From Chloroflexota bacterium (GTDB taxonomy: Bacteria > Chloroflexota > Chloroflexia > Chloroheliales > Chloroheliaceae), in NCBI GenBank assembly GCA_902812345.1, contig CADDZM010000016.1, positions 1 through 36,701 of the forward strand: DNA of 36,701 bases, written 5' to 3'. Both the position numbers and the translations under genes were made by a program. The stretch's first letter is position 1. Each line of letters starts with the position of its first letter. Shown here in pieces: positions 29,858-36,701 of the stretch. A model generated the notes under the pieces. That model was not told the origin of the DNA, searched no databases, and saw nothing but the letters and a program-made list of their open reading frames with translations.

Positions 29858-30081
29858 AGCAGGCTCGACCGGGCGAAAATTATCCCGGCGTTTGCGGCTG
29901 GCATTAATTTCAGTTTGGACCCAGGCTCGTTAAGCGGACTGGCAAAGGCATATATAAAATCAATTTTTAGACGACTTTCGCTTTGCACCTGATAAGCCTT
30001 CGGGATGTGAGGAAATCAAACTCAAAAAAAATCGGTTCAAGCGAAAGCCCTAATTTTAGAAGGATATTTAGAAAAAAAATA

Positions 30082-31647
30082 ATGAACACCTCTGTTACCG
30101 GAACACCTCTCCAGACTTCGGAACCAAAAAAGGATAGGGTCTGGCTGGTGGTCGCCGGGTTAATGCTCACAACTTTCCTGGCGGCCCTGGATGGCAGCAT
30201 CGTCAGTACGGCCATGCCCACCATCACCGGCCAACTGGGCGGATTTAACCTTTATAGCTGGGTATTTTCGATTTACCTGCTTACTTCGACCGTTACGGTC
30301 CCTATTTATGGCAAACTGGCCGACCTGTTTGGCCGCAAACGGGTCCTGCTGGTCGGCATTATTTTTTTCCTGGGGGGGTCGGCCCTGTGCGGCTATTCCC
30401 AGGACATGCTGCAACTGGTGATTTTCCGGGGCGTCCAGGGTATCGGCGGCGGGGCAATTTTGCCAATTGCGGTCACGATTCTAGGCGACCTTTTCCCCAT
30501 CGAACAGCGGGCCAAAATCCAGGGTTTCACCGGCAGCGTGTGGGGCATCTCGGCGGTAGTCGGCCCGGCCCTGGGCGGCTTTATCGTGGATAACACTTCC
30601 TGGCGCTGGATTTTCTACCTGAACTTGCCGTTCGGTATCCTGGCCCTGCTGATGATTATCATTTTCTTTCAAGAACGGCTCAACACCCATAAGCACAAAA
30701 TCGACTTTACCGGGGCTTTCACCCTGATGCTGGGTACAAGCGCCCTGCTCCTGGGTCTTACCTCCGGTGGGCGCGAGTGGCCCTGGTTGAGCGGCCCCGG
30801 TTTGCTGGTCTTTGGCGTCGCTATCGTGAGCCTGGCGGCCTTCTTTATGGTCGAGCGGGTGGCCGGTGAACCCATCCTGCCGTTGTCGCTCTTTCAAAAC
30901 CGGCTCATCCTGGTTTCCGGGTTGGCCGCGCTCCTGGTCGGCGGGGTAATGATTGGCATCGTGACCTATGTGCCGCTTTTTGTCCAGGGCGTGCTTGGTA
31001 ATTCGGCGACTATTGCCGGGGGGGTGCTGGCAACGATGTCTATCGGCTGGCCTATTGCCGGCTCTTTTGCCGGGCGGTTGATCCTGCGTTTGGGTTATCG
31101 CTACACCGCCTTGCTGGGCGGCGTCCTCCTGGTCGTCAGCGTCATAATGATGCTGGTGATAGACCGGCAGACTTCGCCGTTTTACATCGCCTTCTGCTCG
31201 TTGATTTCAGGGTTTGGGCTTGGTTTTTGCACTACTTCGTTTGTAGTGAGTATCCAGAACGAGGTGAACTGGGAACGCCGGGGCGTGGCGACAGCCTCGA
31301 ACATGTTTTTAAGAAGCCTGGGCAGCACTATCTGGGTAGCCGGGTTGGGCAGTATCCTGAACAATATCCTGGTTTCGCAGACCGAGAAATTGACCGGGGG
31401 CACTCGCAACCCGCTTGACCTGGTGAACGCGGTTTTGAACCCGGTGGCGGGGCGGGCTATTGACCAGACCGCCCTGGCAGCGGTCCAGACCGGCCTTGAG
31501 CAAGCTTTTCACTGGGTAATCCTGGTGGAGCTTTTGAGCGCGGTCGTGGCCCTGGCCGTTATTTTCCAGATGCCTCGCTCAAAAGCGGTCAAAAAAGCCG
31601 CCGCGCAGGTCGAGGCAACGCCTAACCCGACCGGGCTGCCCGAATAA
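30082..31647 (+). CDS. MFS multidrug exporter, DHA2 (EmrB/QacA) family
   Basis: Proton-driven exporter of the 14-helix DHA2 family. The membrane part has motif A in GKLADLFGRKRVLLVG, the opening AALDGSIVSTAMPTI typical of EmrB/QacA proteins (helix 1 acidic residue D), motif C-like GPALGGFIVDNTSWRWIFYLNLPFGI and a C-terminal hydrophilic tail. Alternative upstream codons reach 29983 (TTG), but the added 33 residues are basic and polar and look non-coding, and the ATG at 30082 begins MNTSVTGTP; the nearest purine-rich GAAGGA is about 17 nt upstream, so the initiation signal is weak. About 521 residues is standard length. A long leader with repeats and a hairpin suggests regulation, but no TetR/MarR regulator gene is adjacent. 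Substrates, usually hydrophobic or cationic toxic compounds, cannot be predicted. Confidence 0.9.
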   Translation: MNTSVTGTPLQTSEPKKDRVWLVVAGLMLTTFLAALDGSIVSTAMPTITGQLGGFNLYSWVFSIYLLTSTVTVPIYGKLADLFGRKRVLLVGIIFFLGGSALCGYSQDMLQLVIFRGVQGIGGGAILPIAVTILGDLFPIEQRAKIQGFTGSVWGISAVVGPALGGFIVDNTSWRWIFYLNLPFGILALLMIIIFFQERLNTHKHKIDFTGAFTLMLGTSALLLGLTSGGREWPWLSGPGLLVFGVAIVSLAAFFMVERVAGEPILPLSLFQNRLILVSGLAALLVGGVMIGIVTYVPLFVQGVLGNSATIAGGVLATMSIGWPIAGSFAGRLILRLGYRYTALLGGVLLVVSVIMMLVIDRQTSPFYIAFCSLISGFGLGFCTTSFVVSIQNEVNWERRGVATASNMFLRSLGSTIWVAGLGSILNNILVSQTEKLTGGTRNPLDLVNAVLNPVAGRAIDQTALAAVQTGLEQAFHWVILVELLSAVVALAVIFQMPRSKAVKKAAAQVEATPNPTGLPE

Positions 31648-31660
31648 CCTTAAAAAAGCA

Positions 31661-31682
31661 GGGCGTGACAGGTGTCGCGCCC
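31661..31682. terminator. Bidirectional terminator
   Basis: GGGCGTGAC (31661-31669) pairs with GTCGCGCCC (31674-31682, one G-T pair); TTTTATT follows on the plus strand and six T on the minus strand. It ends the MFS gene and the aldo/keto reductase operon. Confidence 0.85.
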
Positions 31683-31748
31683 TTTTATTATGCGTAATTT
31701 GTAATAAGTCCTGGCAAATCTAGCGTTACCAGGAAAGGCCGCCGGAGG

Positions 31749-32735
31749 CTACCAGCGCGGGTGGACCCGGGCGCGGAGATATTTGTCATAGACGGTCTGG
31801 ACTTTTTGCATGGTAGCATCGTCCAGCGGCGGCAGGTCGCCCGCAACCGTATTGGCTTCAGCCTGGGCCGGGTTTTTGGCCCCGGCGATAACCGTCGAGA
31901 CCTGGGGGCACATCAAAATCCAGCGCAGGGCGAATTGCGCCATCGTTTCACCGGGCCTGACGAGTTTTTCAAGTTCCTGGACCGCTTGCAGCCCGGTATC
32001 GTAATCAACGCCTGAAAAGGTCTCGCCCTGGTCGAAAGACTCGCCGTGGCGGTTGTAATTGCGGTGGTCGGAGGCGGAAAACTGAGTGTCCCGGCCAAAT
32101 TTGCCGGTGAGAAGGCCGCTCGCCAGCGGCACCCGCACGATTATTCCCACTTTGCGCTGGGCGGCTTCCTTAAAGAAGGCTTCAGCCGGTTTGAGCCGGA
32201 ACATGTTGAAAATAATCTGGACGCTCTGGACCTGCGGGTAGGTGATAGCTTTGCGCGCCTCGTCCACGCGCTCGACACTCACGCCGTAAAAGCGCAGCTT
32301 GCCCTGCCGCTTCAGGTCGTCCAGGATGCCGAAGACTTCCGGCATGTCGTAGACCTCGGAAGGCGGGCAGTGGAGTTGCAGCAAGTCCAGCGCCCCGGTA
32401 TCGAGTTTTTGCAGGCTGCGCTCCACAAAGGCGGTCAGGTTCGCCCGGTTGTAGCCGCCGGCCACGTGGGGGTTGAGCCGCCGCCCGGCCTTTGTGGCAA
32501 TAATTATTTTCTGGCCGGTCTCCTTGCGGACCCGGCCAATTAATTCTTCCGAATGGCCGTTGCCGTAGACATCGGCGGTATCAATAAAGTTGACGCCGAG
32601 GTCAATCGCTTTTTTGAGGGCGGCGATAGCCTCCGCGTCGTCGGTCTGGCCCCAGGCGTCCCCGCCGATAGCCCAGGCGCCGAAGCCCATTTCTGAAACC
32701 TTCCAGCCGGTCCGCCCAAATTCACGGTAGTTCAT
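31749..32735 (-). CDS. Aldo/keto reductase
   Basis: NADPH-dependent (beta/alpha)8-barrel oxidoreductase of 328 residues, the usual size. The catalytic tetrad is visible: D52 and Y57 in FIDTADVYG, K82 in IATKAGRR and H122 in LQLHCPP. The N-terminal NYREFGRTGWKVSEMGFGAWAIGG and the C-terminal VIAGAKNPAQAEANT (cofactor phosphate-binding region) are typical of the bacterial group related to YajO/YhdN and Tas. The gene directly follows the ABC exporter gene (25 bp gap) on the same strand, so the two are likely co-transcribed; this may mean that a compound is reduced and exported, but such pairs can also be chance. Substrate not deducible. Confidence 0.93.
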   Translation of the reverse strand: MNYREFGRTGWKVSEMGFGAWAIGGDAWGQTDDAEAIAALKKAIDLGVNFIDTADVYGNGHSEELIGRVRKETGQKIIIATKAGRRLNPHVAGGYNRANLTAFVERSLQKLDTGALDLLQLHCPPSEVYDMPEVFGILDDLKRQGKLRFYGVSVERVDEARKAITYPQVQSVQIIFNMFRLKPAEAFFKEAAQRKVGIIVRVPLASGLLTGKFGRDTQFSASDHRNYNRHGESFDQGETFSGVDYDTGLQAVQELEKLVRPGETMAQFALRWILMCPQVSTVIAGAKNPAQAEANTVAGDLPPLDDATMQKVQTVYDKYLRARVHPRW

Positions 32736-32760
32736 ATTTACCCGGTCTCTTTCTTTTTAA

Positions 32761-35700
32761 TCAACTGGCGTTATTCACCAGGGACATCTGGTTCAGATAA
32801 AGATTGTAATACAATTTGCCCTCGCGGAGCAGTTCGGCCTGCGTTCCCATCTCGGCGATGCGCCCTTTTTCCATCACGATAATCCGGTCAACGTCCCGGA
32901 TGGTGCTAAGGCGGTGCGCGATAATCAGGGCGGTGCGCCCGGCCAGCAGCTTTTTGAGAGCATCCTGGATAATCGCCTCGCTCTGGCTGTCTACGCTGGA
33001 GGTGGCCTCGTCGAGGATAAGGATACCTTTCGGGTTATAGGCCAGGGCGCGGGCGAAACTGAGCAACTGGCGCTGGCCTGCCGAAAGGTTGGTGCCGCGT
33101 TCCTGCAACTCGTAGTCGTAACCGCCCGGCAACTGTTTGATAAAGGTGTCCGCCCCGACATACTCGGCGGCCTCGCGTATGGTTTCGTCCGAAAGGTCGG
33201 TCCGGCCCAGTTTGATATTATCGGCGATGGTACCTTTGAAAAGCACCGGGTCTTGCAAGACCAGCGCCATATGCTGCCGTAAATCGGTCTGGCGCACCTC
33301 CCGGATGTCCACACCGTTGACCGTAATGCTCCCCGACTGAATTTCGTAGTTGCGGCCCAGCAGGCTCGTGATGCTGGTCTTACCGGCCCCGGTCGCCCCT
33401 ACGATAGCTACTTTTTCGCCCGGCTCAACCTTGAATGAGATGCCCTTAATAACCGGGAAAGCCGGGTCGTAGCCAAATTCCACCTTATTGAAAGCAACCT
33501 CGGCCCAGTTCTTCTGGCCCGGTTCGACCAGCGGCACCGGGTTGGCCGGGTCCAGGATGGCCGCTTCCTGGTCCAGCAGGCCGAAGATGCGTTCGCAACT
33601 GGCGCTGGCCGCCTGGAAAGAGGTGTAACGCTCGGCCAGGTCTCTTATTGGCGTGAAGGCGCGTTCGGTGTATTGCAGGAAGGCGACAATCAGGCCGAAG
33701 GTAATCTGGCCGCTCTGAACGTAGAGCCAGCCTGCCACCAGCAGCAGCAAGGCGTTCGCCAGTTGGGCCAGGAACGACACCAGCGGCAGGAAGATACCGT
33801 TAATCGAAACGATGAAGCGGTTGCTGCGGAAGTAATCCTGGTTAAGCTCGTCGAAGTGTTCCAGGTTTCTATGCTGGCGGTTGAAAAGCTGGATAGTCAG
33901 CATACCGGAGTAATTTTCGGCCATGTACCCGACCAGTATCGAGTATTTGCGCCGCGAACTGCGCCAGGCCCGCCGTAAAATCTTGCGGAAGACGGTCGTC
34001 GCCACGAACAGGAGCGGCAACACGGCCAGGCTGACCAGAGCCAACCGCCAGTCGAGGATAAACATGGTCGTGACAATCGCGACAACTGTAATCAGGTCGG
34101 CGATAACCGCGACCGCGCCCTGGCTCAGAAGGTCGTTAATAGCATCCATGTCGCTGGTCAGGCGGCCAATCAGGCTGCCCGCCGGGTAGCGGTCGAAGAA
34201 CGAAAGTGAGTGGCCTAACAGGTGCGTGAACAGCCCCACCCGCAGGTCGCGCACGACCAACTGGCCGACTTTCTCCATCAGGTAGGACCGGAAGTAGCGC
34301 ATTACGAAACTGAGAATGGTCGCGCCCACGAAAAGGGCCAGGATAAGGCCCAGCCCGTCAAGTTTTCGGGGTGTAATGTAATTATCAATCGCGGTTTTGC
34401 TTAAAAGCGGCCCGACCAGTTCCAGCAGCGCCCCGGTAATAATGATAGGCGTCGCGATAAGCAGAATATGCCAGTAGCGGAAGATATAGCGGGCCAGGCG
34501 GGTCAGGCGGCCCCCGTGATAGTCCAGCCCTAAAATTTCGTCGCCGGTCTCCTCGGTTTTAGCTTTTTTACCTTTGCCCCGGCCTTTACCGGCCTTTGTT
34601 TCGGTTTCGGGCTTAGTAGCAGTAGCCTGGGCCAGCTTTTCAACCGGCGCGGCCGTTTTAGCCTTCTTGATTGGGGCGTCACTGCCGCCATCGGCGGCCC
34701 CGGCGGTCAGGCTGGTCGGGAAGGCCGCCTCGTCAAGCATGCTGTCGGCGGCGGCGGCCAGTTCGTGGTGGTACATCTTTGAATACAGGCTGTCTTCCCG
34801 GTTCAAAAGGGTGGCGTGGGTGCCTTCGGCTACAATCTGCCCTTTGTCGAGGACCACAATCCAGTCGGCGTCTTTTACCAGGGCCAGGCGTTGCGTCACA
34901 ATCAGGGTCGTGCGACCCTGGGCGGCCAGCAGGCGCAAATTAGCCGCAATCAGGTTCTGGGTGCTGGCGTCCACGCTGCTGAGCGCGTCATCGAGGATAA
35001 GCAGTTCGGAGTCCGGCACCAGGGCGCGGGCAATCGCAGTGCGCTGTTTCTGCCCGCCGCTAAGGGTCACGCCGCGTTCGCCCACTTTCGCGTCATAACC
35101 GCCCGGTATCTGGGGCAAGTCCTGGGCCAACCGGGAGAGGTCCGCCGCCGTATATATTTCATCCTCGACGGCGTGGTTTTTGCCAAACGCGATATTTTCC
35201 CGCAACGAGAGCGAGAAAAGCATGGTTTCTTGCGGCACGTAAGTGACCCGGCGGCGCAACTCTTCCAGGGGAATATCTTTAACGTTGGCGCCGTTTAACA
35301 GCACCTCGCCTTCATTCGGGTCGTAAACCCGGCCAATCAGGGAAGCCAGGGAGGTTTTGCCCGACCCGGTTGGCCCGACCACGGCGACGGTCTGGCCGGT
35401 CTGAACTTTGAAATTCAGGTTGCGCAAGGCCCATTTTTCGCCAAAGCGCATCCCGGCGTTTTTAAATTCAAGGGCCGTCTGGCCTTTTTGGGCTTTGGCC
35501 GGAATGACGGTGTCTTTCGGGTCAGGCTCGGCAATTTCCGGTTCATAAAGAAAAATTCGCTGCAAGCGGCCCATACTGATAGCGGCTTGCTGCCCGATGC
35601 CCATAACCGCGCCCAGGTTGGAAAGCGGCCCGGCCAGCAGCAGCAAGTAGGCGTTGAACTGGACGAACTGGCCGATGGTTAAATTCCCGGCCTCGATTTC

Positions 35701-36480
35701 GTTTGCGCCGACCCACAGCAGCAGGGCCGTGGTCAGGCCGGTGGCAAGCTGGATGAGCGGAATTAAAAACGAATTCAGCCGGGCAAAGCGCAACCGGTCC
35801 CCCACATAAAGCTGGTTTTCGTGGGCATAGCGAGCGCTTTCAACATGCTCGACCGTGTAAGCCTTGACCACTCGGATACCCGACAGCACTTCCTGGACCC
35901 GGTTGCTGACCTCGCCCAACCGCTCCTGAGCGGTCTGGTAGACCGTTTCCATGCGGCGGCGAATGTAGGAGAAAGCTATCGCCATAAACGGCAGGAAAAT
36001 CAGCCCAATCAGGGCCAATTTCCAGTTCTGCGAGAACATCAACACCAGGGCGATTACTCCCATAAAGACCGTGTTGGCCCCGCTGATAATGCCCTGGGTG
36101 ATAAAGTTTCGCTGGATAGTTATATCCGAGGTGCTGTGAACAATCAGGTCGCCGACACTGTTCAGGTCGAAAAAGCGGCGGTCGAGCGTTTGCAGCTTTT
36201 CAAAGAGGGTCTTGCGGATGTCGGCTTCGACCAGGTGGCCGACCCGGTTGACCGACCAGCGCTGCATAAAGCCGAGGCCGAACTGGACCAGGCCCACCAG
36301 CACAATCACCAGCGAAATGAGCGGCTCGAATTTATTTGCTTGCAAGCTGTCAATGCCCAGGCGGATAAGGTAGGGTTGGACAAGGGTGACGGAAGAAAGC
36401 AGCAATAGAACAAGCAGGCCCGTGATAAGGAATGCCTTATAGCGGGCCACATACGGAATTAAATTTTTCAGGTTACGCAT
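32761..36480 (-). CDS. Fused full-length ABC exporter (two TMD-NBD halves)
   Basis: 1239 residues: TMD1 (about 10-310), NBD1 (335-570), a charged Lys/Ala/Glu linker (585-650), TMD2 (660-960), NBD2 (995-1230). NBD1 has Walker A GPTGSGKTS (369-377), LSGGQ (473-477) and Walker B LLILDDAL with D498 where the catalytic Glu should be, and Q530 (IVTQRLA) in place of the H-loop His. NBD2 is canonical at these places: GATGAGKTS (1028-1036), E1158 in LILDEAT and H1189 in IIAHRLS, but its signature is LSAGQ (1132-1136). These substitutions are those of heterodimeric exporters such as TM287/288, with one degenerate and one active ATP site, here joined in one chain. It probably exports lipids or drugs. 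The start ATG 36480 lacks a clear ribosome binding site. Confidence in family is very high. Confidence 0.95.
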   Translation of the reverse strand: MRNLKNLIPYVARYKAFLITGLLVLLLLSSVTLVQPYLIRLGIDSLQANKFEPLISLVIVLVGLVQFGLGFMQRWSVNRVGHLVEADIRKTLFEKLQTLDRRFFDLNSVGDLIVHSTSDITIQRNFITQGIISGANTVFMGVIALVLMFSQNWKLALIGLIFLPFMAIAFSYIRRRMETVYQTAQERLGEVSNRVQEVLSGIRVVKAYTVEHVESARYAHENQLYVGDRLRFARLNSFLIPLIQLATGLTTALLLWVGANEIEAGNLTIGQFVQFNAYLLLLAGPLSNLGAVMGIGQQAAISMGRLQRIFLYEPEIAEPDPKDTVIPAKAQKGQTALEFKNAGMRFGEKWALRNLNFKVQTGQTVAVVGPTGSGKTSLASLIGRVYDPNEGEVLLNGANVKDIPLEELRRRVTYVPQETMLFSLSLRENIAFGKNHAVEDEIYTAADLSRLAQDLPQIPGGYDAKVGERGVTLSGGQKQRTAIARALVPDSELLILDDALSSVDASTQNLIAANLRLLAAQGRTTLIVTQRLALVKDADWIVVLDKGQIVAEGTHATLLNREDSLYSKMYHHELAAAADSMLDEAAFPTSLTAGAADGGSDAPIKKAKTAAPVEKLAQATATKPETETKAGKGRGKGKKAKTEETGDEILGLDYHGGRLTRLARYIFRYWHILLIATPIIITGALLELVGPLLSKTAIDNYITPRKLDGLGLILALFVGATILSFVMRYFRSYLMEKVGQLVVRDLRVGLFTHLLGHSLSFFDRYPAGSLIGRLTSDMDAINDLLSQGAVAVIADLITVVAIVTTMFILDWRLALVSLAVLPLLFVATTVFRKILRRAWRSSRRKYSILVGYMAENYSGMLTIQLFNRQHRNLEHFDELNQDYFRSNRFIVSINGIFLPLVSFLAQLANALLLLVAGWLYVQSGQITFGLIVAFLQYTERAFTPIRDLAERYTSFQAASASCERIFGLLDQEAAILDPANPVPLVEPGQKNWAEVAFNKVEFGYDPAFPVIKGISFKVEPGEKVAIVGATGAGKTSITSLLGRNYEIQSGSITVNGVDIREVRQTDLRQHMALVLQDPVLFKGTIADNIKLGRTDLSDETIREAAEYVGADTFIKQLPGGYDYELQERGTNLSAGQRQLLSFARALAYNPKGILILDEATSSVDSQSEAIIQDALKKLLAGRTALIIAHRLSTIRDVDRIIVMEKGRIAEMGTQAELLREGKLYYNLYLNQMSLVNNAS

Positions 36481-36701
36481 CTTTGTCTTTTACTGGCATT
36501 TCATCACTGCGTTTACCCCGTTGTAAAGGTTTGATGAAACTGCCCTTTTGGCTGCCGGTGTAACAGCCGGTTTCCCTATAATTATAATTTATTATATCCC
36601 AAAATTAGTTTGATAATATAGCTATTAGCGGCAAAAATGTGACTTATTCCGTTAAGAGTTAAAGCCGGCGCGTCTTACCTTACGCCTTCACCCCTCCACC
36701 G
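36481..36701. other. AT-rich region upstream of the ABC exporter gene, window end
   Basis: No gene is seen. It should hold the exporter promoter: several minus-strand TATAAT-like hexamers lie in 36576-36600, without a convincing -35. A short hairpin, GGCTG (36550-36554) with CAGCC (36564-36568), or alternatively CCGG with CCGG (36555-36558, 36567-36570), would lie in the mRNA leader. Confidence 0.4.

Larger units (their letters stand above)
29374..29981. other. Long intergenic regulatory region between the FHA scaffold and MFS genes
   Basis: No gene or structured RNA of a known class is seen in these 600 bp between divergent genes. It holds a minus-strand TATAAT (29557-29562), TTGACA on the plus strand at 29666-29671, a 12-bp tandem repeat (29678-29709), an 11-bp inverted repeat (29727-29737 with 29766-29776) and a 10-bp-stem hairpin (29833-29857). 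They are listed separately. Confidence 0.7.

Noticed and set aside
29983-30081. Longer N-terminus of the MFS exporter from TTG 29983
   Set aside because: The added 33 residues are basic and polar without family similarity; ATG 30082 gives a normal DHA2 N-terminus.

Overview
The window looks like a chromosomal segment of a moderately GC-rich bacterium, most likely a member of the Chloroflexota. This is inferred from gene content (ECF sigma factor paired with a DUF5667-type protein, kinase-TPR and FHA-ABC proteins, DUF2203, YggT, an UbiB-like kinase), not from a marker gene, so the assignment is tentative. No rRNA, tRNA or CRISPR array was found.

Layout. (1) 1-2266: a decayed tyrosine recombinase with an in-frame stop, interrupted by a 1569-bp IS256-type insertion sequence with 24-bp perfect terminal inverted repeats; its transposase is frameshifted. 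(2) 2348-9871: housekeeping and metabolic genes: a nucleoside deaminase-type amidohydrolase fused to a CYTH-like domain, a Clp_N-MoaC fusion, thioredoxin reductase, a free-standing Rho-type RNA-binding domain, a tRNA-dihydrouridine synthase, an exported C39-like peptidase and a methyltransferase. (3) 10283-12019: an UbiB/ABC1 family kinase. (4) 12087-16860: two ECF sigma factor loci, one followed by a zinc-finger anti-sigma factor and the other overlapping a DUF5667-type membrane protein, with a second methyltransferase between them. (5) 17187-19881: a YggT-type membrane protein with a Pro/Val/Gln repeat tail, a DUF2203 protein and plsX. (6) 19995-29373: a five-gene minus-strand operon of Ser/Thr-phosphorylation signalling: an FHA protein with a very long Gly/Tyr/Gln low-complexity tail, a double-FHA ABCG-type transporter, a transmembrane kinase with a TPR ectodomain, a small membrane protein and a second small FHA protein. 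(7) 29983-31647: a 14-TM DHA2 family MFS exporter after a long regulatory-looking intergenic region. (8) 31749-36480: an aldo/keto reductase and a fused full-length ABC exporter with one degenerate ATPase site.

How it works together. The strongest candidate for a new system is the FHA/kinase/ABC operon. The kinase and FHA-ABC pair resembles the mycobacterial PknF-Rv1747 arrangement, but here it comes with a scaffold-like FHA protein that carries 20-residue repeats, about nine Thr-centred short motifs that could be kinase/FHA docking sites, and a prion-like tail resembling condensate-forming proteins. The two domain fusions (amidohydrolase-CYTH and Clp_N-MoaC) and the stand-alone Rho OB-fold are further unusual architectures. 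Most convergent gene pairs are separated by clear hairpin terminators.
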